DNA of 64,000 nt from Epiperipatus broadwayi (GCA_028023455.1 JAQFVV010012418.1:8861244-8925243); one strand, 5' to 3'. Positions 1-12,097 are shown, numbered from the stretch's first letter. Translations and numbers: made by a program. The notes: generated by a model from the letters alone, not told the origin.

Positions 1-50
1 TATATTATATAATTATTCAACACGTGATTGTTAACTGGGCAGAAGTTTCC

Positions 51-68
51 ATCCCGGACAGGCCCCCA
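51..68 (-). other. Primer-binding site of an LTR retrotransposon (tRNA-Pro-like)
   Basis: On the minus strand this reads TGGGGGCCTGTCCGGGAT. By eye that is 16 of 18 bases identical to the classical tRNA-Pro primer-binding site (TGGGGGCTCGTCCGGGAT). It sits 5 bases from the CA end of the LTR at 74, which is where minus-strand DNA synthesis would be primed. The element's internal region would therefore continue leftward out of the window. The identity of the priming tRNA is inferred from the match only. Confidence 0.6.
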
Positions 69-73
69 AAATA

Positions 74-797
74 TGTAACGGGCACGGGTCGATCGAAAAA
101 GCTCCAACTTCCCTTTCACTTATATATGTAATGGGGAATTCTTATTATTCAAAAATCGTCCACCTTCCACTACCTCAAGCAGAGAGAACTACGGAAACAG
201 ACGAGCCAATTTCCGTACTTGACCGAATCTGTACCTATACGGATATAACCTCCAGATTATTTTCCCATCAACTTTCTCCCTGCTGTAAGATATTACAGTT
301 ACAGCCTTGCTAATTATAAATTTTACAGGATAAAACCCTGTGCCATCAACGTTTCACGTGTTAATTTCATAACTAAAAGAATGCAAAAAAATGAAATAAT
401 ATTTCTACCCTCCTAGTATTAGACTATTTTGTGGAGTGGCGAAGAACGAGACAAGACGGATTTAAATAAATTGATATATTTTTAATACTAAAACATAATT
501 TGATAACAAAAGATATAAGAAACATTAACATAAAAATTAAACATATTATATTCTATAGTGCTATAAGGAAATAAATACTTGAAATTCTTATAAATAAATA
601 CTTGAAATCATTATAAATGCTGTCACATTTATAACTCGTTAGCCTAGCTGTCTATCAAAAGAATGTCATTACCATTCATGAAAGGCATTTGGCCATTGTC
701 TATGGAATTTATGTGCACATTTGACGATATATAAAATAATATTTAAGTTACCTAGGGTTTAGTCTTTGAATTCATTCCGACGTGGTCGACCGTCACA
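74..797 (-). mobile_element. Long terminal repeat, Ty3/gypsy-like, minus strand
   Basis: On the minus strand the segment begins TGTGACGG and ends CCGTTACA, so the termini form a near-perfect 8-bp inverted repeat with the TG...CA ends of LTRs. A PBS-like site follows immediately (51-68), and a gypsy-type pol tail precedes it (from 798). A minus-strand TATATAAG lies at about 119-128. Inside, near 560-615, there is a short tandem duplication of an ATAAATACTTGAAAT-type unit. The 724-bp length is plausible for a gypsy LTR. The outer boundary at 797 rests on the terminal inverted repeat, because no second LTR is available in the window. Confidence 0.5.
119..128 (-). promoter_or_regulatory. Candidate TATA box in the LTR
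   Basis: The minus strand reads CATATATAAG, a TATA-box match about 45 bp upstream of the LTR end. In an LTR this would drive element transcription. In DNA this AT-rich a TATA match alone is weak evidence. Confidence 0.25.
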
Positions 798-1130
798 TGG
801 ATTATCCACTTCTTTAGGAGGGACGGTCGTAGATTATATTTGGCGGGATGTAGCTTCTTGGTTAATAAGGCATGGAGGACGAGGCATCACAGGTCGGACC
901 ACTACAGGAGTCCATAGGCAGGCGTTACTTCCGTAGCTGTTACATTATTGTAGAACCATTGGTACAGAAGTCCGGATTGACCGCGATCATGATGGCCTAG
1001 CCGGCATACTATGTGAGATATCGCGGTAAAAGCCATGTTGGTTAGCTATATCGGCTGATCTTGGAGCCGATTTTTCACTGTCGACTCGAAGCTCAGCCAA
1101 CTCTCCTTTTACTCCTGGCTCTCCACCTAA
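798..1130 (-). pseudogene. Decayed 3' end of a Ty3/gypsy pol reading frame
   Basis: This block is clearly less AT-rich than its surroundings. On the minus strand around 818-838 it encodes KYNLRPS, resembling the R-Y-N-L-R-P motif near the C terminus of many metazoan gypsy integrase tails. Upstream in other frames are an open stretch beginning GGEPGVKGELAELR and a proline/valine-rich piece (VVVRPVMPRPP), split by stops and a frame change. It sits directly against the TGT end of the LTR at 797, where the 3' end of pol belongs. The assignment relies on one short motif plus position. Confidence 0.4.
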
Positions 1131-1800
1131 TTCTTGTTTTTTTTTTTTTAATTAAAACATTCCAATGGCCTTTGTCCTTTAGATTCTTTGTTTCCACTTG
1201 TTGTTGACACCTCCCATGCTATGCCTTCAGCCATATGTAACTTTATTTATATGATTTTATAGCACTACATACATTTTATTTATTTCCTTATTTTTCTTTG
1301 ATTACTTACACAAATTTTAACACATGTTTTTCTTTATTTCTTATTTAAAATTTAATAATCATTTATTTTTTATCTAATTCTTGCTTTACCTCTACTCCCT
1401 AACCCGCATTCCGTTTATCGTCAAATGTGACTTTGAAGCCCAGATTCTTATCTTTCGAACATATTAATTTTCAGGTTTTTCTTTCCGCGATCGAAGTTTT
1501 TCTTCCCCCCCTTTTTTAAACTTACTTTTCCTAAATCATATTTTACTACATGTTTTATTTATGTTTCTTTACTGCTTTAACTTTCCTACCGTATGCTGGT
1601 AGTATTATAATTTAATATTTACTTTTATCAAAATTCGGACTTTGACTAGCAAAAGATAACGATCTTGTTAACTCTAGTTCCCTCTCTTTCTCTTTGTTGT
1701 GCTAATTTTCAACATTTCTTGGTTTTGTTAATTTCGCTCGTTTTTCTTTCTTATTTATTTCTTTCTTTCCAACCCTAACATTTCTAATTTGTGGATGTTT
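1131..1800. other. T-rich non-coding stretch, no gene seen
   Basis: The + strand is strongly pyrimidine-biased (runs of T, CTTTCTTT, CCCCCC) with no open frame of note. A similar T-rich character is seen in the repeat copies at 11130-11600 and 21480-22000, so it may be an untranslated part of an old retroelement. Confidence 0.3.
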
Positions 1801-2411
1801 TGTAGGTACATGTGTGACCACAGTATGTGCGCTCATCACAATATATATATATATGTTAAACTTAAATTTGTATAAATAGAAATATTTAGAAATTCAAACT
1901 TTAATAATATGTATAATAGAAATAATTATAATATTTTGAAAGACAATAATAGGGTAATTGGAAAGATTTATACAGAAATAAAGAGGCATGTTTAATTAAA
2001 TAACAAGCAGAGATTAAAAGGAACTGATAAGAAAACAGGCGGGACTATATAAACTGTGTAGGAGAGGAGCATGCATATTTTGCTGTACTTTCCTGATTGA
2101 GATCAGAGCTAAGACTTTTTTTTAGTTGATCAGGATCTACGAGGAAGAAGAACCAGATTATCGGATCTGAAGGTTCAAAAGTTTGACTAGGGTAAATATA
2201 ACGGATCCTCCTAATCTTTGATTATTTTGTATGCCTTCAGGGCTCTATGTAGGGTTAAGTTAAACTGATGTAAACATTTAATTCAATTGACTAAATAAAT
2301 CTTAGTAGTTAGTAATTCTCGTGTTGGTTGTTTATTTGTGAAACTAATCTAATTCACTTTAGTAATTTATTGTATGTTGTTTATCCCTCTTGTTTCTCTT
2401 ACGACATTACA
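1801..2411 (+). mobile_element. Possible solo LTR
   Basis: The segment begins TGTAGGTACATGTGTGACC and ends ACGACATTACA, giving TG...CA ends. It contains a TATATAAA box at 2046-2053 in a locally GC-richer context and an AATAAA signal at 2294-2299, about 245 bp later. This TATA-then-polyA order fits the + strand of an LTR. The DNA that follows (ATTGGGGATAAAATAAG) is only vaguely PBS-like. There is no second copy in the window for comparison, so an unrelated promoter-like repeat is equally possible. Confidence 0.3.
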
Positions 2412-4950
2412 GATCCTTATATTGGGGATAAAATAAGAATCTTGAAATGTTAATGGCCTCACCATCCAATGCAATACAGTAATTCACATCTTGGTAATAC
2501 TTTCTTTTTCACTTCTCCTTTAAAGAGAGAACTCTTGTAAGGAGGCTTTTGTTTTGCAGTAAGTTATTTAAAGACTATTTTGTCTTTTATTTATTAATTA
2601 ATAATTTGCTTACTTTACATTTTATATTAGTTTTTGTCTTAGATATTTGAAAATTATATGACATTGATAATTTATTTTATTGATATGAAAAATTAAGTAA
2701 TTTGATAGAAGTAACTTAATTAAACAATGCTATTATCCAAACCTTTCAAACATTAATAACTTTTAACAACCAAATTAATTTCTAATTTAATTGAAATTTC
2801 TAGTATTTTTATTTGTAACTACAATATACTTAACATCATATAACTAATTTAACATTTCATATTTCAAAGTTTTGGTTTTAATATTATTTGTGAGAAATAT
2901 CAAATTGAATCTAAGATCTAAAAAATGTCAGTAAATACAAATTTTTTTTTTTTTATTTTAGTCAAAAATTTTTTTTATCTCTTGTAATATTCAAAATCCT
3001 GAATTTTTCATTTTGATTCAAATTTTAAAAGGAATCAGCCTCTTTTTTTTTAAAGATAAGCTTATAGTATGAGACTGAATTGATCTTAGGTATAATATTT
3101 CATTATTTGTTGGATTAAATATAACTCCTATTTGTTCAGATCATAATTATTGATATATATATATATTAAGCACTTTACAGTTTTTATCAACAATAATAAA
3201 TTACATTAAATAGTATTTTTTTTTTTTAGCAATAAAACTTAAAATTATTTAAATATATATATATATATTTAAATAAATCCATGTTAACTGAAATAAATTT
3301 ATAAATATTTATATTTTCCTTAATTTTTTTCCCAATGGTGCTCAAATATTATATGATCTTAAGGAACTAGCCATTTGGTTATCATTTTTTAAATATTTTA
3401 TCAGGCTCCTAAATTTATCAATTCCACTATTACATAATTTAATCACAATTACAATCATATTACAAACTAAAGTTAAATATAATGATAAATATTAAATTTA
3501 TATTTTTATTTACCACACACACATATTTATATATTTGACAAGGAAGATTGTATTGCCATAATTCTTTTTTTTGAACGTTATGCATTAGCTTCATTAATGT
3601 TAAACTGGAAATTTTTTAATTATTGTAATAGAAGGTACAGCTTAAAGATTCATAGTGAATCCCTAGGTTACATTGATTAGCAGTTGCCAATATAGATATA
3701 TAGCAATTTTTAAATTTTGTGTCAAGCTTTTTTTAAAACAAAACTCATTCACTTGATAATAAAAAGGCCTTGCTGTGTTCAGATTAATATATTCATTTGC
3801 CAAGGTCATAATCTGTGATTCAAATTTAGGTGAACAATGAAAATTTTCTCAGAGAATTAGGATTTTTCCAACTAAATGGTCTATAGTCAACCCATCTATT
3901 TAGCCAATGTTATTCAGAAAATGAGTATTGTTATTAATTGGAGAATAAGGATCCCAAGATCTTCTAGATTGACCAAATGAGTGTTGTTGCATTAACCTTA
4001 AAATTAAAACCTGCAGGCCTTGAGCATGTGATTTATCTAGCTTTAGTATTGTTTTGATAGATATTTATAAGCATTTAAAAGCAGCATGAAAAAAAAATCT
4101 AAAATTATGATTTTAATAAATTATTTTTATTTATTAATGTGAACATATATACTGATTTGATATACGTCTAAACAGTTAATTTGATTCAGGTATATATTAA
4201 ATTTAAGCAATTCTAGAATGTTTTTAAAGCTATAGTTTTATGAGCAATTATTTCTCTAAGTATTAAATTATTGTTACTACTGCTATTATTACTATTACAT
4301 AATTTTATTAAATACTACTAATTATTATGTTCAAGTTTAAAATTGTTTATAAGTTCTTGGTTTAATAAGGAAGGAAATAATATTTAATGGGAACAAACAA
4401 ATTCTTTTCTGCTTAACCCACCTGTTTTATGTTATTTCAAATAACATCTTAAAATTTATTTTCTGTATATATTTATCATAAACATTTTATGATAAAATAA
4501 CTATCATTCAGAATTTATAAAGAATATCTTGAATTCCAATACTTATAATATATATGTATATATTGGAATGATATATGTGTTAATATTTTTTCACCTTGAA
4601 AAAAAAGTATAATAAATAATAGTCTAATTAATATCTGTACTAATAAAACTTTATTATTAACATATATATGCAGTGTTAATAAAATAATTAATTGAATAAA
4701 GTTAACTATTTTCCCACTTGTTAATATTAAGTTGCAGTTTTAAAATGTGATTTTTTTTTATATTGATTGTTTTGAGTCTGTGAGAAAAGAAGCAAATTAT
4801 ATGCATAAGAGGGTAAGAAAAGTTTTAAAGTATTTCAAATTTTTGAATTTTTTAATAATGACTTTTTAAATGTTATATGTATGTAAATGGATTATGTCCT
4901 GTACATGAGGAGTCAGTGTGTCTTGTGGTCAACATGGGTAGGATGAGAGG
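2412..4950. other. AT-rich non-coding DNA
   Basis: No coding region, RNA gene or recognisable repeat was found. It contains poly-T and poly-A runs, short (AT)n tracts (for example near 3240-3270 and 4545-4575) and scattered palindromic AT words only. Confidence 0.5.
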
Positions 4951-5266
4951 ATTGGCACTAAGGTGGGCATTGAGCATTCCATCATCAGATTTTCAATGAA
5001 ATGGATGGCTGAAGAGTTGTGAAGTAAAGTGTTTTGAAGCCTGTCTATTAAAATATGAAAATTGGCTATCTTAATATAAGCTGAGCTTTGATTGTATATG
5101 TGTGGAGATGATAATCTGGACCAACTGACAGTGCTAATTTAGCAGGAAATACATATATTGGTGATTGTTTGTCTTTTCGACATGTGTGTGATCAAGTGTA
5201 TCAGTGGTATGAAATAGCATGGATGGTTGAGGGTCATGTGAAAGTCTGAGTTCAAACCCCTATATA
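4951..5266 (+). repeat. Repeat family A, single copy (SINE-like)
   Basis: This matches, in the same orientation, the right arm of the inverted dimer at 27214-27699 and the reverse complement of 43914-44240. Shared words include GCATTCCATCATCAGATTTT, CTATCTTAATATAA, ATCTGGACCAACTGA and ACATGTGTGTGATCAAG. The end contains GAGTTCAAACCCC (5248-5260), close to a Pol III B box (GGTTCGANNCC), about 30 bp after a weak A-box-like word. This suggests a tRNA-related module at this end. It has no poly-A tail. Confidence 0.6.
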
Positions 5267-6190
5267 TTTATATCTAAATGTTTTGGTAATATTTATAAAA
5301 TTTTTCACTTTATTATATGAAAACTAAATTCTTAATGTAATTTTAAAATCTGTAATATTTATTTTAATTCAATTTTGATTTGATATTTTAACAGTAATCA
5401 TTATATAACATTGCTTTATTTAATTTAATCTAATTAATATAAATTTGATAAATCCAAAAGAAGGAAAAGGTTTTGGCTGTCTGAATATTTCTCTTTAAAA
5501 AAATTGTTTTACACTATTACTTTTAAAGAGTTATTTATAATATTTGTTAAAAAAACAAAAATAAAAAACAAGTTTTGAAATGTTAAGTAAGAAAAATGAT
5601 TATAAAGATTAGCTAAATATCTTTATCATCTAGATTAGCTAATTGTCTTTATTGACAAAAAAAATCTACTTAATTTTTTATAAACTCAACCAATATGATA
5701 ATTCAAAATTTTCTAATTTCCCAACAGTAACTAAGAATTGGAAATGATAGGGAAAATAATTTTAACCCAATGGAATATATATATATTTCTATCTGCATTA
5801 TTAAACTTTCATTTTTACTATTATATACATTTTTAAACAGACAAATTACTAAATTATAAAGAAAAAATATAATGCAGTATTTTTTTTAGTACCAAAATAC
5901 ATCAGAATGAAAAATAAAAAAAAATATGTGGAATGTTTTATTTCACATAAGAAGAATGGAAAACTCATGGTTTTTATATATGTAAGGAATAAATTAAATA
6001 TATTGTTTATCTAAATTTACCTTCTTCCTTTGTCATACAATTATCAATTTCCAATACATAAGAAAGTCTCACATGAAAAAAATTAACTTATTTTTTGACT
6101 TATAAGTTGAAAGACAAATTAAAATCATCAGAAAAATATAATATTATTTTTAATTAGAAATGTTTACACACATATTTAATTATTGTGCTG
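5267..6190. other. AT-rich non-coding DNA
   Basis: Nothing identifiable beyond homopolymer runs. Confidence 0.5.
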
Positions 6191-8330
6191 GTCAAATGTG
6201 TGTGCTGATTTAAGCAGGTTCAAAATGTAGACGAAAGTACCTTGAGACCAATCATACACGAGATCTAAAAATCAAGAATACTATGGACTCTGCCCTCTTT
6301 GTCTATCTTTCGAATCTAACAACGAATCAACATGTCTGAGACATGCATAGATCCACATTTTTCCGCCCATCCTGCTAGCATCAGGGAGAAACAATTGACT
6401 ATAACTAATTCATTAAACCTAACTCAAGCCATGATACAGAACTCAGGTCGTGTGTGAAATACTTAGGCGATGCTTGGATCATCGGAAATTTATCAAATAG
6501 ATTAACCTCAAAATATCATGTTTATTGATAATAAATGGAAACGGACTAATGTTTGTACTTAGAAAAGAAAAAAAATACTTTAATAAAGATATTAATAAAA
6601 GGGAGGCTTTGTTCTCCGCCATTTCCCAAATAATGCATTCTTAAATCATTAAATAAACTCAATGTAATCTCAAGATCCAAATACTACTTTTGCGGTATGA
6701 AAATAGTTTGCCACATAATCCCACTTTAACATTCAAACATTTAACTGCATATTTTGTGTGAGCAAGTTAGAATGAACTTTACATTAATTTATTAATACCA
6801 GAACAAAATTGTACAACAACATTTCTTTGAGTCCGGCCCCCAGGAAATCAATCCGAAAATAGTGGTACATAAACATGTATAAAGCTTAATTTACATTTAA
6901 AATACAGATATTTTTCCAAACCCATTCTTAATAGAAATTTAAAAGAATTGATTTGCCATCAAATGTGAAAGACTAAATAATTGTTGATGAATGCTCGACA
7001 CATAAAAATATTATTAATACCCGGAAATAAAATAAACCAGCCAACCTTACTTTGCATAACGTTGAACATGAAAGCCCAAATAAGAAAAGTAAACTAGAAA
7101 TAATTATGCACATTCGCATAAGACAAATTTCAGATGAAAGATAAATGAAATATCAGCCAGCCTAGCTTAGCTAGCTAAATATTTATGTAAATCCTTCATA
7201 TCATGAGAAAAACGATAAACATTTTTTCTAAATTGGGTGGCCATGATAATCTGGGCAAATTAAAGATTTTTTTTTTGTTTTGAACAGCAAATTCGAAGGT
7301 CAGCCGAGGAAAATGACAATAAACTCACGCGACAATAAACCAACTACAGCCAATCTCCCATCAGAAAATGAATACATAAAAGAAACTTCCCCAAGCTAAT
7401 AATAGAATCAACAAAATAAAGGCAGCACTAAAAGAGATTTCCCAAAACCCAGACTCGGCAAACTATTGAACAAATATATTATATGGGTAGTAATATATAT
7501 AACATTTAAAATATAGCCTATAGATAAATACCAACACTGCATGAACAGTAAGAGAAATATATAATTCCGATTTGATTTAAGAAATGAATAATGAAAGAAA
7601 GCATGGAATTATAAAGAATGATCAAATAATAAATGGCATAATACATAAAATTACATTTATACAATTACATTATCTTAAGCCAAAGAGTTAAATGCGAATA
7701 AGAACAAATAAAGATTTCAGAAAATATGGAAAATAAAAGTTCATGAGGAGTTATTTTAAAATGTTACCAGCACCGGATTTTGATCTTTGCAATGGTACAA
7801 TTCTCACAATGCCTTGATTGATTTGCCGACTGGAAATTCCTACGTAAAGTCAGCATGCTTATTATGTAATTTACCAATACCGACCACAGGCAGACAGTTC
7901 AACAGTTTAATTCACTTTACCACACTACAATCTTCAGCATTAGGCTGGATAGAGGTGTGGATGGCAGGCAAAGTTGATAGAAGTAGCCACCATACATGGT
8001 CTCGTCCGAAAAATTTAGTAATTAAACCATATCACCTCCCATTCTTTTCATTCCAAAAAAAAATCACATATATCTTTTCCTATTGTTCTCCCCACTATTT
8101 ATACTTTTTAGCAAAATTCTGTCTATTGTGTTTCATATCATTCACATCTTGACAAACCCCCACTCTCTCCTTTGTTTCAAAACAATTTTCTTTTTACCTA
8201 AATCAAACTTTAAGATTTTGTAATCTATTTTTGTTTTAACTTCATTATTTTTTTTATTAAAGAGGCCATACTTAATTACCCCAAAGGAAACTCTAATTTA
8301 AATTTAATTTATTAAGGAATGTTGAAAGGC
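6191..8330. other. Less AT-rich block of unknown origin
   Basis: From about 6190 to 8160 the base composition and word complexity change: there are more C, many CA-rich words, and GC-containing patches at 6280-6480, 6830-6860, 7250-7460 and 7770-8040. A 121-codon open frame at 7787-8152 (+) has no motif I recognise and ends in a low-complexity Phe/Ser/Leu-rich tail, so it is not called as a gene. On the minus strand 6200-6500 is open for short stretches only. An old transposable element is the most likely source. Confidence 0.3.
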
Positions 8331-9074
8331 TTATCTAAAATAAATCGCATAAAATATTTTTCAACATAAGAATAAGACAAAAATATTATATTCTCAAGTT
8401 AGTTTTAGTTTCAGCAGAACCTTGCATTAATTTATACATGTATGTTTACCACACATACATGCCTATTTTATAAACTATGACAAAAAATTATTTTTGTGAA
8501 ACCACAGTTTCTTTTGATTACATTTACTTTATTAAATTATTTCTACCTGAATACCTAATTTCACAGATCGATAAACAGATATCAAAAACACTTTATATTT
8601 CTGCTTAATGCAAAATTTTGTTAAATACTTTCATACAGGCAGAAACCAGGTTTGAAATACCGGTTGGTTATGTAAGGCTGTGAAGCATGGATCTGATTTC
8701 CATAACCATTGCTTCATTATATACTGTTGTTCATTTTGTAGAGAAAGTTGTGAAGGCTTCATAGTCTTTAAGACCAATGCCATGTTAAAATAGACCTATT
8801 TTTCTATTATTAACTTGTAAATGTTTTTTTTTTTTTTTTTTTAAAATATTATTTCAATTATTTAGTTATTAAGATAGAAATATTTAATTAAAGAACAGCA
8901 TTGGGAGTATGTGATGTAGGTTTAATATAAGATAAATATGAAATTATTCAATATATGTCAAATATTAAATATAAGTTGAATAAAAGTGTGAAATTTGAGT
9001 GTTGTATGATAATATTAAAAGGAATATTTGTTAAATTTGCAGTTTAGTCTTTTTATCATGGACATCTCCACAGG

Positions 9075-9177
9075 AAGTGGTTTTTTCTTATCTTTATATC
9101 ATAAAGCTGAGAGCACTTAGGTGTTCATCACTGAAAGTGCATTCAATTTTATGATATAAAGATAAAGAAATCACTTT
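9075..9177. repeat. Hairpin-forming inverted repeat
   Basis: Arms of about 30 bp (left 9075-9105, right 9148-9177) pair almost completely around TTATCTTTATATCATAAA and its complement. The loop contains a second small palindrome (GCACTT...AAGTGC). It is probably a small foldback element. The rest of 8331-9940 is plain AT-rich DNA. Confidence 0.55.
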
Positions 9178-9939
9178 GCTACACATATGTACATATATAG
9201 CAAAGTAATTACATATAAAAATGAAGGGAAAATTAATATTACTATACATAATTACTATTTGTTTAATAAAGTTTTAGAATAAAAGATGAAGGGAAGAAAT
9301 CATTTCTTTAATCTTTTCTGTAACAATTACAAATATTTCTGCAAATTTATCATTATTGTTAAACTATTGAGTAAGAATTAGATTAAAATAAAACTAATTG
9401 AATTTGTAATATTGCATTTCATTATTGTTGTACTTACTGTTAGTTTATACGTTTTGATTTGGATAATAAATGTAATATCTTTTTTTTATTATTGATTTTA
9501 AATGAGGAAATTTAAGTTTTCATAATTTATTTAAAAATCTAGCATTATTTGATGGAACTATCAAAATGAAACTTAAATTATCTTTATCTGATAACTTATA
9601 TACATAATGAAATGATTGTATGCAGGTTCATATTTTTCTTATTTAACGTTTAAATTAAGTATTGATTCTTGCCAAATGATACTTTGCTTATAAATAGTAG
9701 TCATATGATACATAAATACAATAAACTCTGGTTGCATCATTTTTCAAGAGGTCAGAGAAAATAAATGCTAGATATGTAAAATACAATTAAATGATTATTC
9801 ATTGAAAATCGTATATAAAAACACAATTTAACCATTAGCTTCAAGTATAAAGCAGATATTATAGTTAAAAACATCTATCATCTATTATTATCTGCACAAT
9901 GTGCATGTATATGTATAATTCAATATATATATAATGTAA

Positions 9940-10400
9940 CGTTCCCTAGCCTTTCCCAACTAAATGAAGGAATGGCTGAATGGAAGACTGCCATTGATAA
10001 GCATCCGTTATGAAAACTATTTATTTACTAATATATTTTAATATTTAATATTATTTGATCATTTATTTTGCTTGATGCTATTAATTAATTTTATCTTCAA
10101 TACCTGTGGCAATGGATCGTACATTCAAGCAGAGGGGTACAATACCATTGATAGTTAACTATCAATACCTATGGCCATCAGGCTACACAAAAGCACAACC
10201 ATAAACATATTTTCTGGTTATAGCACCTCTCCATATAGCTGGGTCAAAACCTGCTATCCAAAGCAGTTTATTTGTTTTGAGAATACGTCTCAGATGCCAT
10301 CTGGCCATATAAGTTATATATAGCTGGCATGCCCGAATGACAGGCATGTGTACTCAGTGCTTAACATATACACAGGCCAGCTCACAATCTTGATCAGGGG
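9940..10400. other. Unclassified less AT-rich segment
   Basis: Contains a perfect 18-bp palindrome TTGATAGTTAACTATCAA near 10149 and several near-repeated words (TATAGCTGG, GGCATG, GCCATC). It has no open frame or RNA gene signature. It may be the remnant of a repeat that is not otherwise present in this window. Confidence 0.25.
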
Positions 10401-10469
10401 ACCCAGTGCAGATTAGTTAACATAGGAAACCATTTCTAAATATTTTAAATTTACTGGTATTACAATTAC

Positions 10470-10503
10470 AAGAGAGACAGAGAGAGAGAGGGAGAGTGAG
10501 AGG
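10470..10503. repeat. GA-rich microsatellite
   Basis: Imperfect (GA)n/(AGAG) tract of about 34 bp. Confidence 0.7.
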
Positions 10504-10674
10504 GAATCAACATTTTAAGCAAACATTTATTTACTAGACACACATATTTAAATAGATATAATAAACATTAACACAGAATATAAATAAATGAATACACACC
10601 ATGTTAGAAAATCAATAATACTAATGTCCATTACAGTTCACATTATTATGAGAAAATATACATATATATATATA

Positions 10675-11612
10675 TAGACATTTATGATTGAAAAGCATAT
10701 TTACCTAGGTTTTTATTTTTATGATATCAAGATGACAAGCTCCATTGTTTTTGGTTTCCAACTGGTTGGCCTTTTGCTCTCCATCACCGGCTTCAAAGCT
10801 TTTCTTCCATTTTTTGAATGTACAATGGTAGAGAGAGAGAGAGCATGCAGCAGCATCTATTTCACAGTTTAGGCATTGGTTCCTAATGAGAACAATTGTT
10901 GGAATCAAGGACTCGGGGCATAAAGTTGAACCATCCTAAGGCTTCTAGCAATGAATGTTGCTACTTCTATGGCTTCTTCATCTGTATTTTTCCATGAGCT
11001 GGTGAGCTGGGAAAATTCTGCAGCTACTAATTCAAAACTGGAAACTCTGTCAACTTTTGAAAACTTTGAATAATTCTGAACAGCACTCGGAAAACTCTTA
11101 ACAGCAAAGCAGTGCAATAATTAATAATAGACAACTGCCCTTTTTTATGCCTAACTTTCCCATTGTTTAATTTTTATCATCACTTTAATATGGTTTAATT
11201 CATTTTTACATTTTTTCTTTTATCTAATCTTTATTAGATTCATCTAATATTTTATCAGTCAGGAATCTCAAAATTAATTGCATTCCTGCCAATGAGATAT
11301 TTTAAAAATTTTTTTTGCTAATTAATTCTATTTTAACCTTTTTACATTTATTTATTTTTAAACATTTCTTTTTCTTTTTAATTAATAAAAAGAAGAGAGA
11401 GTAGGTTTTAACAACCCCCCCCCCCATTCTTACTTAAACAGTTTTATTCTATTGTAAAGGAAAATATGCAATCTTTCATTTTTACAAAATCATATTTTAA
11501 AATCTACTTCTTAAATATATTTTTCTGGTTTTCTCTCATATTTTTTTTTCTTTTAGTAATTTATTAATTTATTTTAACACATATAATTATCTTGCTAGTG
11601 TTACAATATATA
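10675..11612 (-). repeat. Repeat family B, copy 1
   Basis: This aligns colinearly with 21022-22058. Both begin near ATATTTACCTAGGTTTTT, share TCCATCA, GAGAGAGA, TTGGTTCC and TAGAAATGAATGTTGCTA-type words in the same order, then a T-rich segment with CTAACT-TCCCATTGTTTA, and both end near a CTAG(T/C)(G/A)T(T/C)ACAATATAT word. On the minus strand the middle encodes a peptide containing ATFIARSLRMVQLYAPSP. Copy 2 encodes ATFISRRPIGVFDWASCSES at the aligned position. This suggests a decayed protein-coding retroelement fragment read on the minus strand. I do not recognise the protein. Confidence 0.55.
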
Positions 11613-11644
11613 TATATACATAAACGTTTAAATTAAACATAGCT

Positions 11645-11929
11645 CAATGTATATGCAAGTAAAGGGAGTAAATCACCCTATTACAGACTATGATTTAAAA
11701 GCACTCTAAATGTGGAACAAAGGATCAAGAATAGAATGAATCCATGTATTCTTGGTAGCTCTGACATTGACAAAAGTATGCTTATAAACACAACACTAGA
11801 GCATACTTTTGTCAATATCAGAGCTACCAAGAATAGATGAATTCATTTTAGTTTTGATCCTTGGTTCAACATTTAGAGTGCTTTTAAGTTATAGACTGGG
11901 GAGGGTGATTTACTCTCTTTGTATATATG
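11645..11929. repeat. Long palindrome (foldback element), arms about 130 bp
   Basis: The left arm (about 11645-11782) and right arm (about 11800-11929) are inverted copies. Shared words include GGAGTAAATCACCC/GGGTGATTTACTC, AAGCACTCTAAATGT and its complement, and CTTGGTAGCTCTGA/TCAGAGCTACCAAG. The spacer is only about 17 bp. Mismatches are few, so an RNA copy would form a long hairpin. Non-autonomous foldback/MITE-like origin is inferred. Confidence 0.8.
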
Positions 11930-12031
11930 TAAATTAAGCAGAAGTAAAATACACTTGCTAGAGTTATGAATAAACAGCACTCAAGGATGTAATTCACTTC
12001 CATTTAATTTACATATACTTTAAGTTATGTA

Positions 12032-12097
12032 TAATAGTTCAACACAATTGAAATAAAACAACTATATAGTTGTTTTATTTATTGTGTTGAACTATTA
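12032..12097. repeat. Near-perfect palindrome, arms about 32 bp
   Basis: TAATAGTTCAACACAATTG...CAACTATA is followed directly by its near-complement TAGTTGTTTTATTTATTGTG...CTATTA, with essentially no loop. It sits about 100 bp after the larger palindrome. Confidence 0.75.

Noticed and set aside
131-313. 60-codon open frame at 131-313 (+)
   Set aside because: It lies within the LTR on the opposite strand to the element and has no motif.
53-820. LTR on the + strand with TGTAACGG as its 5' end
   Set aside because: The sequence before it is pyrimidine-rich rather than a polypurine tract, while the minus strand offers a PBS, a TATA box and a pol tail in the right order.
2100-2200. First exon or 5' UTR of the WBP1-like gene
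   Set aside because: A TATA box and a GTAAAT word exist, but no signal peptide frame; the features fit an LTR better.
7787-8152. 121-codon open frame
   Set aside because: No recognisable domain, low-complexity hydrophobic tail, and no splice or copy support; kept only as part of the unclassified island.
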